DNA of 64,000 bases from Paraescarpia echinospica (taxonomy: Eukaryota; Annelida; Polychaeta; Sabellida; Siboglinidae): contig JAHLWY010000220.1 in assembly GCA_020002185.1 (NCBI GenBank), positions 124,001-188,000 on the forward strand. The letters are read 5' to 3'. Under the pieces are notes generated by a model, which was not told the origin of the DNA, ran no database searches, and saw only the letters and a program-made list of their open reading frames with translations. Positions 12,806-24,087 of the stretch are shown one piece after another. The first letter of the stretch is position 1; each line of letters starts with the position of its first letter. A program made the translations under genes and the position numbers.

Positions 12806-12989
12806 CCCAGGGGTTTTCGCTGGAACAGTGAGCATGAAAAATAACACAGAAAGAATAGGATGACAGTATTTGCAGGGTGTGCCCAGGTACCCCTATTTTA
12901 CCATTTTTGTCATTGTTTTCACAACAGATAAGTCATTAATTGAGGTAATTACTTCAAATTTTGTATATGTAGGTATTTTCACATGAGGA

Positions 12990-13640
12990 ATACATTTCTT
13001 GCATGTTCATCGACCTAATTTGCATATTTCTTGACCTAATTAGCATAATATGGCCAACATTGGATCCTAGAGTGTAACAAGATGCAATTCATGTCATGTC
13101 AATAATTGTTTAGTGTATATTTACAGGGTTTTAGAAAGTGTAACACGTCTTGTTTCATTATAGCTCATTTCAATGCAATTTTTTTGGCAAAATTTGGGCA
13201 TCATTGTATAATTATTACAAAATGACGGCTATATTGAATGAGGATTCCCAATGTTTTATGAAGAAATTGTTGTTCTGAGCATGTAATTAACTCTGTATTG
13301 ACATTTACAATAGTACAACATAAACTGTTCCATTGCTATCAATTAATTACCACAATTTGAATAATTAATGGCGTAATTTGCATAAAATAAAATGGCAGAT
13401 ACTAAATGTAGAATCCCAATTTTTGAATATGTATTTTTCCAAAAGCACTTCATTAATATTTGAGGCATAGTAAAATAGTATAACACAAACATTTTCATTA
13501 GAACTCACTTAGTTGCCATAATTTGCATAATTGATTATGTAATTATCATAAAACAAAATGGCAGACATAGTAAATGTGGAATCCCCACCCGTGTTATACC
13601 ATTTTTCAAAAGCATTATCATTTAACATTTTGTGCTTCTT
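12990..13640. repeat. Old tandem repeat, unit about 168 bp
   Basis: Four diverged units each contain AATTTGCAT-type sequence followed by an AAAATGGC-like block and a GGATCC/GAATCCC block; the latter falls near 13060, 13240, 13410 and 13580. The units differ by many substitutions. No coding content. Confidence 0.6.
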
Positions 13641-14479
13641 ATCATAGTACTACATAACTCAAGTGGCTATTCTATTTTTAGCACAGCGTCACTGTTTGCA
13701 GTGGCGTTCTCGAAAACCGTGCAACTAAGTCACACAAAGTGCAATTTCAGCACTTGTAAATTTTTTTTCAAATGTCTCATAACATATATCATCTGAACAG
13801 TGTGAAACTGACACGCAGGTGCATATATACACGAACTTGAATTTTAAGCGATAACATTATAAAAAATTCATGTTTGCACGATAATTTGACATAACTTTTG
13901 TTAGGTTTACCACAGAAACTTTGTGCAACGTCTGCAGTGAAGACGAACACGTCTTTTAAATGGTCGAACAGATCTCATGACGATCCAAATAGGTTTACAA
14001 ATGCGGGTTTTCAATTTGCCATGACCTGTTTTTGCAAAAACCGTACTGTCAAGGAGCGCCATCGGCATGACATTTTTGGCATGCATCATCGCTAAATAAT
14101 GAACGACCAGTTCGTCAAATAAATACTTTTAAAAACTTTAGGCCAGTGTAAAGAACATTATCTTGTCATTCCAGTGATATTAAATGTGTCTTATTTAACA
14201 GGGACTGAATGATGTAAGGGCTGCGTGACCGGTGTCTTGTCGTAGTTTAATATCAGAACTGGCCAGATCCTAGTCTCGCTCGCTTAACCAATTCTCGCCT
14301 GGCTGCCTGACTTCGCCAGGAAGATAGGTTGGCTCAGAATCGCCTTTTGACTGCTTACTGCCAGTTAGCATGGCTATCCCCCAGAATGTTGATATATTAT
14401 GTATGTTTTCGATAACGAAAGGAAATTACAAAATAATGCCCGAAATAGTATTATACAAAATAAAATGAATCTTAAACTA
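13641..14479. other. Intergenic, no supported gene
   Basis: A few short frames without recognisable domains, including overlapping ones on both strands near 13900-14095. No clear repeat ends. Confidence 0.4.
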
Positions 14480-14640
14480 AATGAACACAAACATAAGTTT
14501 CGAGTACTCTGCAGGATTCGAACCGAAGACCCTAAAAATAGCTACTCGACCTAGCCACCAAGATCAGCACGTCTTGGTTGTACTTTGGCGACTACATAGG
14601 TTAGCAGTCCAACCGTTGCGAGAGACATCGATTGCATTTT
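14480..14640 (-). repeat. tRNA-derived repeat fragment
   Basis: On the minus strand there is a good box B (CGGTTCGAATCCTGC, plus positions about 14512-14527) and, upstream, a weak box A (TGGCTAGGTCGAGTAGC). The spacing is too short and the arms do not pair, so it is not a tRNA gene. Confidence 0.4.
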
Positions 14641-15944
14641 GTTTAGTTAAATTTGTCCTTGTTTATTATTGATATCATGCTTATTCACACTTAGTCTTTT
14701 GTTTCTGCTTGAGCATGCCATAAGCAAGACAACGTCAATACGAAATTGTTGACAGCCATGAGAGATGCCACCTAGTGAATATGCATGTGATTAAAAGGCA
14801 CTAAACTACAAAAAATGGGCCAAGTGGCCCTGAAGTCCTTTGGACTAATACGTCTATATGTGACCCCGACTGACCAAATGAGTGATAAGTCAGAAAAATT
14901 TTAACATTGTTTTCTTACATCCTTGTAAAGGTTTGGTAGGGTGCTTTACATGGTTTCAAAAATTATATGACTGCTACAAAAATTGGCGAAGTTATGGAGC
15001 ACTGAACATGGTAGGGGTCAAAAAGTGAAAATGAAGAAAATGGTTGTTGAAATTATATATGCAAATGGATTGCATGGAAATATTACATGCACAACATTCA
15101 AACGTGGCACACAGTATGTAATATGTATGTTATGTTGCAATGATACCAGACCTGGGGCCGAAGTACTCGGTACTCATGTACTCGTGTACTCGAGTACATT
15201 TTTGAAGTACTCGTACTCGTACTCATGATACTTATGGGTCATGTACTCGTACTCGTTGTACTCAGATTTTACGAGTACATTACGAGTGCATCTGAGTACT
15301 TTCTCAATATGTACAGGGGAAAATAAATATATTTGATTAAAAAATGAGATTTTCCTTAAATATTTAAATGTTCAACTATTTTAAAAATACTTTGTTATTT
15401 CTGATAGTATACAACCTTAGCATCCCTACACATCCCAGTGCATCCTCCTTCTCTGATAACCATGACTATGATACCCAAACATGGCAACAAGCAGCACCTT
15501 TTCCCAATCAGAAACACCCTGTTAAGCAAACAATAATTGTAGGCTAGCAGTTCAGGCCATAAACCTGTTTGTTTAATTAAGCCATAAAGAGTCAATTAGC
15601 AGTTAACCCACCAGTTGACAGGAAATGCCTTTGATGTAGTATGGAGACCATGCCACTTGGCACTGGCTGACAGTGCCAACTGCTAAGAACAAGAACTGCC
15701 AGTCTTCCTCTGTAGAAGTAAGGTGGCTCAAGTCAGACTGTCTCCTACACTAGTATAATCCCATGCCAGCAGCCTGGCTAAAAAGTCCAAAGGGGATGCT
15801 GAGCCTGTTATGTGGACATGTGCTAACCCTCTCAACAACTAGTAGCCTACGATCAGAAAATATAAATTGCAAACTTATAACGTCAGCAGATGAACGTGAG
15901 GTGAACGAATACCTCAGTCAGCCATGTACAGATTGAAGAAGAAG

Positions 15945-16085
15945 GTAAGTTCTTATATAGCGCAGTATCCAGTCCTCAGGACGGCTCAAAGCGCTTAACA
16001 CTTTACTCCCTGGCAGACCTGTTCAATCGAACACCATCTCGACTTCTCTGGGAAGCATCCAGAGAAGTCGAGTGACCTCACAGTG
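15945..16085. repeat. SINE body fragment inside the hAT element
   Basis: It shares TTCAATCRAACACCAT and TTCTCTGGGAAGCAT with the SINE near 6030-6100, in the same orientation. It also contains an internal inverted pair around TCGACTTCTCTGG and CCAGAGAAGTCGA. Confidence 0.6.
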
Positions 16086-16149
16086 ACCCACTGCAGTTCT
16101 GAGTTTTCCAACTCTGGTTCAGTTGGTCCCTCACCATCTCAGCATGCCA

Positions 16150-16272
16150 GCCTCATCAGCCCCAGTTGAAAGGATATTTAGCATAGCGGAGAAAGTATTC
16201 TGCCCTGAACAGTGCAGCCTGAAAGACTCAACCTGTGAACAACTCATGTTCATTCAGTGCAATGGCAAATAG
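16150..16272 (+). pseudogene. C-terminal hAT dimerisation domain fragment
   Basis: This frame reads SSAPVERIFSIAEKVF and continues through a leucine-rich stretch to MFIQCNGK and a stop. That matches the conserved end of hAT transposases, the region used for dimerisation (SSAxxERxFS, then ExLxFIxxN). The rest of the transposase is missing or unreadable, so the element cannot encode its own enzyme. Confidence 0.85.
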
Positions 16273-18008
16273 ATGATAAGATCATAGGATGCCACTGAAA
16301 TGAATGCCAATGAAGTGAATTTCATTGTTGATGAAATAGAGGTTTTTTAGTTTTCCTCATAACAAATTTATCAACTGCCATTACATATTCACTTGTGCTG
16401 AGTTATATAAATTAGATTAATTAATAATTTTAAAATACGTTATTATTTAATATTTATATTTTTTTAATGTACTCGTACTTTTACTCGTACTCATGAGAAT
16501 GTACTCGTACTTGTACTCGTACTCAGCTTTTAGCAATGTACTCGTACTCATCCATCATCAAAGTATTCGTACTTGTACACATAAAAATGTACTCGGCCCC
16601 AGGTCTGAATGATACACTGGAAGTACAAATGTGCTGCTACAAAGACTTATCAAGTTATTCCAGATTATGTCTTAATGTGTAAAACTAAGAGGACAGATTA
16701 TTTGAGAGCAAAAGGTAGACTCACTGTTTTACACAGTTTAAAACGTACACGCAACTGTCCAGTTTAACAGGGGTCTAGTGGCTTAATGCTGTCCATCAAA
16801 CAATAGCAGGCAGAGAATCTTAGCTTCACAACAAGTGATAAATATGTGATACACTGGAAGTACAAATGTGCTGCTACAAAAATGTATAAAGTTATGCCAG
16901 ATTATGTCTTTATGTATAAAATTAAGAGGACAGATTATCTGAGAGTAAAAGGTAGTCTAAAGAAAATAAAAAATAAACACAACTTGCAATTATAGAAAAT
17001 CAATAGTTTTGAAGATACAGTTTAAAAGTGTTAGGCAACTGTTCAGTCTAACAGGGATCAAGTGTGTCTACTCTGCCTGGGTGCTGTGACCAATGAAAGA
17101 TTAGTCAAGGTCTCAATGGACTAGGCTGTAGAGATTAGTCACAGCTGTTGCCGTTGTGGCACAATACACATCTACTGTTGGGGGTGGTCTCAAAGGCCCT
17201 TCTCAAAACCACATCGCTAGATAATGTAAAACTTTTGCACTTTGGGGGCCCCTTAGGTGCCCTTAGAATGATTCAATCAAATACAGATTTCTTGTATATA
17301 GTGGCAGCACCCTAAGATACATCTATGCAAAATTAGAAGAAAAGTTGAACAGTTTTTGAAAAAATTGGCAAAATGTTACATTTTCACCAGTTTTGGGGTC
17401 CTTGGAGGCCTTAGGGAGTCCTTAAAATGATTCAATCAAATACAGATTCCTCGTGCATAGTGGCAGTGCCCTAAGACATGTCTATGCAAAATTAGAGAAA
17501 AAGTTGCTGAACGGTTTCTGAGATACGGCAGCTAACGGCAGACGCAGAGTGATGGCAATAGTCCCTTGGACCTACGGCCAAAGGACTAAAAAAGTTTAAT
17601 GTCGGTTTAATTTTTGTGTGACATGTTTCAATATAAGTTTAATGTTGAATAGTTGTTATAGTAAATATTATTATATGATAAAACTGTATCCTTATTTAAT
17701 TTGTTTACTTCATAGTTGCCTGAGAGCGAGAGCCAATCATCGTCTCTACCCGAATCTGTAAAGCCCCTTTCCGGTAACATTGGGAGAGCCTTAATGTTCC
17801 AGGCAGATGTGATGGGCGAAAAAGTGCTGCCACCTCACGCCACCTGGTTATTTAAGGCTAGCCAGATCCAACAGCTGCGGCGGCCGCTGTGGTAATGCTA
17901 ATGACACACATGCAGGCGTCTTTACGGATGCTAGAACACTATGGTTTGTATGAAGGAAAAGCTGTCCAATTTAGCATAACCCTGAATCCGGTTAATTCTC
18001 TTTCCGTC

Positions 18009-18290
18009 AGTCCCTGTGGCCGAGTGATTAAGTGCATTGGCTCAGCGCACATCTGGTTTTACTACCGACATGGGTTCATCTTCAAGCCTAACAGGTTGAA
18101 GTTGAACCCGTTAAAGTGTATTTTTATTTATCTTTTCGCAAAGTAATATGAACCATGCCATTTTTATGACATGCTGCGCTGTATAATAAAATATGTCGAA
18201 TGTTTTTATAGTAATTATTTATTCGGGACAAAAATGAAAATAATATTATATTACTGGGAATGTACAATTTCACTGATCTTGTCTTAAATT
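18009..18290 (+). repeat. tRNA-Ser-like SINE sharing its tail with the inverted-arm element
   Basis: The head has a box-A-like TGGCCGAGTGATTAAG and, after a longer gap typical of a serine or leucine tRNA with a long variable arm, GGGTTCATC as a weak box B. The tail (about 18140-18260) contains AAGTAATATGAAC and TTATTTATTCGGGACAAAAA, matching the core next to the tRNA-like parts of the 8401-10297 and 33907-35822 elements, whose heads differ. It has no functional tRNA fold. Confidence 0.65.
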
Positions 18291-18648
18291 TAATCAAACA
18301 GAACTCAAGACTGAGTAAGGTTTGACTTGAGTAATGCATCAATTACTTCCTACAACACCCACATCCAGTTTTCCTTAGAGTGTACTACGTACACTGGCAA
18401 TATACAATTGTTAAATGTTTATCAGAGCAATCATGCCCACACTTATCCACTTATTGGTTTTGTGAGCACCGTTAACCAGATTGAGACACAATCACAACAC
18501 AAACGTTAAATCACTGCAAATTGTTGTGAAATACTTTTCAAGTGTTAGAAAATATAATAAAATGTTTTACACCGGAACTGCCCACACCGGATCACCTGTG
18601 CCAATAAAAATCTATAAACAGGGCCAACTGGCCTTGCCATCAATGTAA

Positions 18649-19923
18649 CTAATTTTCAGTCCAGGGACAAAGGACAAATAGACTTACGACTTTGCCAGGC
18701 CGAGCCCACGTGTAGACATAGCCTTCCTGACAGGCGGCGACCATGCAGTCCTCGTGAAACACAAGTGCAGTCAGTCTCTCATGGGCCACCTTCTTACAGA
18801 CCAGTGGCTCCAGCAGTAGCACGTCATCTAGCCGTGGACACGATGGCGTACCGAGCAGTCGTAACGAATCGTCGATCGTCCGGATCACCTTCTCATTGTT
18901 CTTACTGCCAAGACTGAAGTTGCGCTTGTGTTCCTTGCGATCGTGGTCCTTCTCCTTGCGGTCGCCAAGCGTGAATGTCGCAAACTTTTGCGTGAGACTC
19001 GTCGTGACGCCGCCACTGCTACTGCTGTGGTGAGGCACTGCGTTGTCTGTCATTAGATTTGCTACACAGTTTTGTGAAGGCATGCTGTTGTTTGACTTTG
19101 GCGAGACGCCACACGCGTTCTGCGACACTACAGTGTTAGTCCGATGACGACCGACTGGCATGCGGAGAATGTCTTCCGTCAAGTCCCACAGACAGAGCAT
19201 CGTGTCCTGACCCACTGACCCAAACCGGTATGATGTCATCATGTTTACTCCCTTACTGTCTATACTCTTACTCGACCCCCTAGATGTGTTTGACCGTGTT
19301 GACATCCGTAACGCCTCATGCAGTAAACCAGCGTTCGTGTGTGCCAAGTGAGTGAAATCATCATCACTACCGCTAAAATCCAACATTTCATTATCACAAA
19401 CGCTTGTCGTGTACTTATCGAACGCGACCACGTTGACCCACGACTTATGACCCTGACCCCGACAGACGACACGCCTCTCATGAAGTGACCACACAGTAAC
19501 GAGGTCATCCTCGCCCCCGGTGACAATGTACTTGCTGTCCGGCGACCAACACACACACAGCAGGCCGCCAAAGTAACTCTTCATCACACCAACCAACTCC
19601 ATCGAGTTGTAGTCAAACACCCGCATGAAGCCGTCCTGGCTCACTGTTGCCAGGTACTTAGAACAGGGCGAGAACGCAAACTCGTTGATGCTACCCTCCC
19701 CGATGAGCCACCGGTAGAGGGGGTTGCGAGTACTCTTTGTCTTACATGTGTGCACGGAGAAGCCCTCGCCCTGCTTGAAGAGCTGGTAGTGGGGTGAGGC
19801 CGTTCCACATGGCAGTTCCTCATTGTACACGTACATCTGTCCGCTGGCATGTGACACCAAGAACTGGTTCGGGGAGCCTGGAATCCACTTGATACACGTC
19901 ACTTTCGACCGGTCTATCAGCCT
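18649..19923 (-). CDS. WDR20: WDR20, coding exon 3 (main WD40 exon and C terminus)
   Basis: WDR20 is a WD40 propeller protein that binds and stimulates the deubiquitinases USP12 and USP46 together with WDR48/UAF1. This exon begins after a CAG acceptor (19926-19924) and runs in phase with exon 2. It encodes residues 145-568 if it ends at the stop at 18649-18651. Visible WD signatures are VFDY near residue 247, VWSL near 289 and LWDL near 390, and the C-terminal blade has YVYTWARPGK near 546. A serine-rich and then basic loop (about 400-485) separates the later blades, as in vertebrate WDR20. Total length of about 568 residues is close to the roughly 569 of the human protein. A good donor (GTAAGT, starting at 18687) lies just before the final residues, so a spliced alternative C terminus is possible. 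Confidence 0.95.
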   Translation of the reverse strand, partial: RLIDRSKVTCIKWIPGSPNQFLVSHASGQMYVYNEELPCGTASPHYQLFKQGEGFSVHTCKTKSTRNPLYRWLIGEGSINEFAFSPCSKYLATVSQDGFMRVFDYNSMELVGVMKSYFGGLLCVCWSPDSKYIVTGGEDDLVTVWSLHERRVVCRGQGHKSWVNVVAFDKYTTSVCDNEMLDFSGSDDDFTHLAHTNAGLLHEALRMSTRSNTSRGSSKSIDSKGVNMMTSYRFGSVGQDTMLCLWDLTEDILRMPVGRHRTNTVVSQNACGVSPKSNNSMPSQNCVANLMTDNAVPHHSSSSGGVTTSLTQKFATFTLGDRKEKDHDRKEHKRNFSLGSKNNEKVIRTIDDSLRLLGTPSCPRLDDVLLLEPLVCKKVAHERLTALVFHEDCMVAACQEGYVYTWARPGKVVSLFVLCPWTEN

Positions 19924-21297
19924 CTGTCAAACACATAAATGAACCAATATTATCAAACACAATTTGCATTGATCATTGACCATTTATATGAATAATTTTC
20001 TTAGCTGGTAAAAGGCCAAGTTCAGTTTATATTTTAATTGATTAGTCTGTAAGCTGCAGTCATACATCAATTGATAAAATGTATGTCTCAGGTCATAGCC
20101 ACAGACATTGGTAAATGAATTTCTACAAATACTAAATTGTGATCATAAATTGTATATTTAATACAATAAACATGAAATAACCAAGAAACAACTGTGTACT
20201 GTTTCAAAACACTTTTTTGTACTATTTCGTTCTCTAGGACACTTGTTTGCATTCAGTAAATCCCTGTGATAGTAAACAAATCAAGAAGTCAAGGTAGTAA
20301 AGTGATAGGAATAGTAAAGAGTTGGTCACAAAAGTTTGCAAATCCCGAAACATATATTTAAAAGCATTACGTGATGGTTGGTGGGCTGGTCGCTACTGTG
20401 TATCGCAGGTAAAGTGAACTGATATGATGGCACCACCTACCATTGGCAACCATGAAATGCATTACATTTTCCAGGACTTTGCAACTTACAAGATCACCTC
20501 CGAGTAGGCATGGGGTAACAGAAATGTATATAAAGCAATTGTAACCGTACTAGGCAATAGGCAGTTTTTTTATGTAATAGTAATTGATGAGACTTTTTCA
20601 AAAGTAGTAGGAATAGATAACAGCCTAGAGGTATTACTTTTCAATTACACCTGGACCCAGTGCTGCAAACGTTCAACAACATCACGGGTTTGTTTGCATG
20701 TTATTCCAACTTTCATTGTGTTACCCTACGTGTGACGAAGTACTGACAGTGGCTATTTGTTATTCAAATAACAGAAAAAGATCAGTGGGTTAATAATTTG
20801 ATAAAGTCAGAAAACACCTGCTCATTGAAGCAAATATGATTAGGAAGCCAATTACTATTTGTTAGAACTGGAAAGCTCCGGCTTCAACACATTCCTAACA
20901 CACATAAAGGGCATGGTTTCAGTTATATGCAGGAGCCAGAAAGGCAATTACAAATGTTATCAACATAGAGTAAGTTTTACTTTTCATCAGCGATTAGTCG
21001 TCAACCACTTGTCAACTCGTCAACAACATGTTTGCAGGCTAGACACAAGAATTATCAGTACCACTTAGGGGGATTAATGCCTATGTCTCAAAGACTATTC
21101 ATCAGCTGGCGATTGACTATTGGTGACTAGAAGTCAGCAGGCCTATATGTATGCCATGCATTACAGCACAGGCTGCATTTTATATTTAAATCAAAGGATT
21201 AAGGAAGCTAAAAATAAAAGGTTTGCTACTAGTAGCAGCTGTTAACAAACTCACTGAAAAACTTTTAATTACAGTATTAATGTAGTAGCATTGTTAT

Positions 21298-24087
21298 TAA
21301 AAATGGGCCAAGTGGCCCTGAATGCCTTTGGACTAATACGTCGATACGTGATCCCGGCTGACCAAATGAGTGATAAGTCGGAAAAATTGTAATATTGTTT
21401 TCTTACATCCTTGTAAAGGTTTGGTAGGGTGCTTTACACGGTTTCAAAAATTACGACTGCTACAAAAATTGGCGAAATTATGGAGCATTGAACATGGTAG
21501 GGGTCAAAAAGTGAAAATGAAGAAAACGGCTGTTGAAGTTTTACATTATATATGCAAATGGATTACATGGAAATATTACATGCACAACATTCAAATGTGG
21601 CACACAGTATGTAATATGTATGTTATGTTGCAATGATACACTGGAAGTACAAATGTGCTGCTACAAAGACTTATCAAGTTATGCCAGATTATGTCTTCAC
21701 GTGTAAAACTAAGAGGACAGATTATTTGAGAGCAAAAGGTAGATTCACTGTTTGACACAGTTTAAAACCTACAGGCAACTGTCCAGTTTAACAGGGGTCT
21801 AGTGGCTTAATGCTGTCTGTTGACATAAGCTACTGCCAGTGACCAATTACAGATTAGTCACAGTTTCCATCAAACAATAGCAGGCAGAGAATCTTAGCTC
21901 CACAGCTGGGTGTAATACACAACAAGTAATAAATATATGATACACTGGAAGTACAAATGTGCTGCTACAAAAATTTATAAAGTTATGCCAGATTATGTCT
22001 TTATGTATAAAATTAAGGGGGACAGATTATTTGAGAGCAAAAGGTAGTCTAAAGAAAATTTTAAATGGGTCAGCTGGACAGTAATAGACCATTTGAACTT
22101 GAAGCCTTTGTCAAACTTTTGTCTCGACTTCACCGAAGACGGTGTACTGCTGTCAGAACTTTGAAGGTGTTACTCACCTAACTTACAGGTCTTTGTCAGT
22201 AAGAATAATGGGATGATAATTTACACCAACGTTTACATCAATGGCATGTATTTCCTATTGTTGCTGTTTCTGCCGGGCAGAAACAGTTTCTGCCCAGCAT
22301 AAATCAAACAACCCTGTAGGTAATTATTAATCAAATGTTTTTTGGTGAATCATAGTTACAGATCATTAAGGGTTATGATGGAAGTAAACTGTTTACATGT
22401 TTACTGTTCACTGAAAAAAACAGCCCCACAGAACTAATTACAGTTATTGTTAAGATGTTTAACCTAGTTCCATTATCTGACATTGCGCCAATAGATTGGT
22501 GTATTGGGATCATTAAGCCTATATAATTATTATATAAACATAGCAGCAGACACTGGGATAGTGTGACTGCTGCCTGGCTAGTTCTTCTGCCAACTATCCT
22601 TTTCACACAAGCCTACAGGTTTAGTGGCTGCCAGCACACTACTGAGCCTAAACTACCATGCAGGTGTGAAAAAAACGTGCTGATGTATTTGAACTTGACC
22701 TGCTAATTAACTGTCCACCAAGCAGTAGCAGAACAGTTTATAATAATAATAATCCACAAGTTAAGTGGTAGTGATCTTCCTTTTATTATTCATGTGATGT
22801 TTATTGTGAGCACAGCAGACAAATGGTTATCATGCGTAGACAGGTACAGAAAGAAACTGACGTTTTCTGTAAAAAGACCACGTTTGCCTATCAATGGCAT
22901 GTATTTCCTATTGTTGCCGTTTCTGCCGGGCAGAAACTGTTTCTGCCCGGCATAAACAACCCTGTAGGTAATAATTAATCAAATGTTTTTTGCAGAAACA
23001 GTTTCTGCCCGGCATATATCAAACAACCCTGTAGGTAATTATTAATCAAATGTTTTTTTGGTGAATCATAGTTACAGATCATTAAGGGTTATGATGGAAG
23101 TAAAATGTTTACAGATTTACTGTTCACTTATTGCACCACGTTTTGCATTTAGAGGAATAATTATAAGAGAAAATAAAATGTTGTGGCACATATTTTTAAA
23201 TACATGCATCGATGAGAAACCGGGAATTACTTTTCTGTGGCCTAAGAATAACTAATTTCAATTAACTTTCTGCTTATATAAAACAATTGCATACAAAATA
23301 TATCCATACAAGACACAGACTCCGCATGTGACAGATGTTTTGGGAAGGGGAATAGTGTTGTTTCTGGTACAAGGTGCTACGTTTGTTGACACAAGCCTCT
23401 GCCAGTGACCAAATACAGATTAGTCACACTTTAACCAGCCAGCCACAGTGAGGTGTGACAGATGTTGTGGGAAAAAGGATTAGTTGAACAAAAGGACTGG
23501 AAGCCTGCTAGATCTGCTGCTACAGTAGACCATTTAGTTAAAAAAATTAGCATTTTAGGGGACCTTTGGAGCCCTTAGAATGATTGAATCAAATACAGAT
23601 TTCTTGTGTATAGTGGCACTTCCACATGAAATGTCTATGCAAAATTAGAGAAAGTTACTTAAGAGTTTTGGAAAAAATAGACAAATTGTGAAAATTTACC
23701 AATTTTGGGTTCTTTTTTTTGGGGGGGGGGGTCATTAGGTACCCTTAGAATGATTCAATCAAATACCGATTTCTTGTGTACAGTGACACTACCACATGAA
23801 ATGTATATATGCTAAATTAGAGAAAAAGTTGCTGAACAGTTTTTGAAAAAATAGGCAAAATGTTACATTTTTACCAGTTTGAGGGTCCTTGGAGGCCCTA
23901 AAGAGCCCTTAGAATGATTCAATCAAATACAGATTTCTCGTGCATAGTGGCAGTGCCCTAAGATATGTCTATGCAAAATTAGAGAAAAAATTGCTGAACG
24001 GTTTCTGAGATATGGCAGCTAACGGCGGACGTCGGATGTGAGTGATGGCAATAGTCCCTTGGACCTTCGGCCAAAGGACTAAAAATT
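21298..24087 (+). mobile_element. Dispersed repeat, copy B
   Basis: It has the same start and end phrases as copy A, in the same orientation, within WDR20 intron 2. It lacks the hAT insertion and keeps the empty target site near 21633. It has a middle section (about 22070-23500) not seen in copy A, and three tandem blocks with GATTSAATCAAATACMGATT (about 23580, 23750, 23917) where copy A has two. Confidence 0.75.
22239..23105. repeat. Duplicated hairpin-containing block inside copy B
   Basis: A block of about 150 bp starting ATCAATGGCATGTATTTCC is present at 22239 and again at 22891, with a partial third piece from about 22995. Each contains the near-perfect palindrome GTTTCTGCCGGGCAGAAAC followed by a further TTTCTGCCCGGC, able to form a strong hairpin. 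The block appears confined to copy B. Confidence 0.75.

Larger units (their letters stand above)
15147..16607 (+). mobile_element. hAT transposon remnant with 8-bp target duplication
   Basis: The ends are CAGACCTGGGGCCGAAGTAC at the left and the complement of CAGACCTGGGGCCGAGTAC at the right. The 8-bp sequence AATGATAC occurs on both sides (15139-15146 and 16608-16615). Copy B of the host repeat keeps the undivided AATGATAC site near 21633, which proves the insertion. The subterminal zones are rich in TACTCG repeats. The interior keeps the end of a hAT transposase (16150-16272) and a SINE fragment. Confidence 0.92.
14808..17590 (+). mobile_element. Dispersed repeat, copy A (interrupted by a hAT element)
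   Basis: It starts near TGGGCCAAGTGGCCCTGAAG and ends CCAAAGGACTAAAAA; the same start and end bound copy B at 21298-24087. Shared content includes a roughly 235-bp internal duplication (units beginning GATACACTGGAAGTACAA near 16611 and 16850) and tandem blocks with GATTCAATCAAATACAGATT before the right end. The left and right ends both contain an AGTCCTTTGG phrase in opposite orientation. No protein is recognisable, and the class is unknown. Confidence 0.75.
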
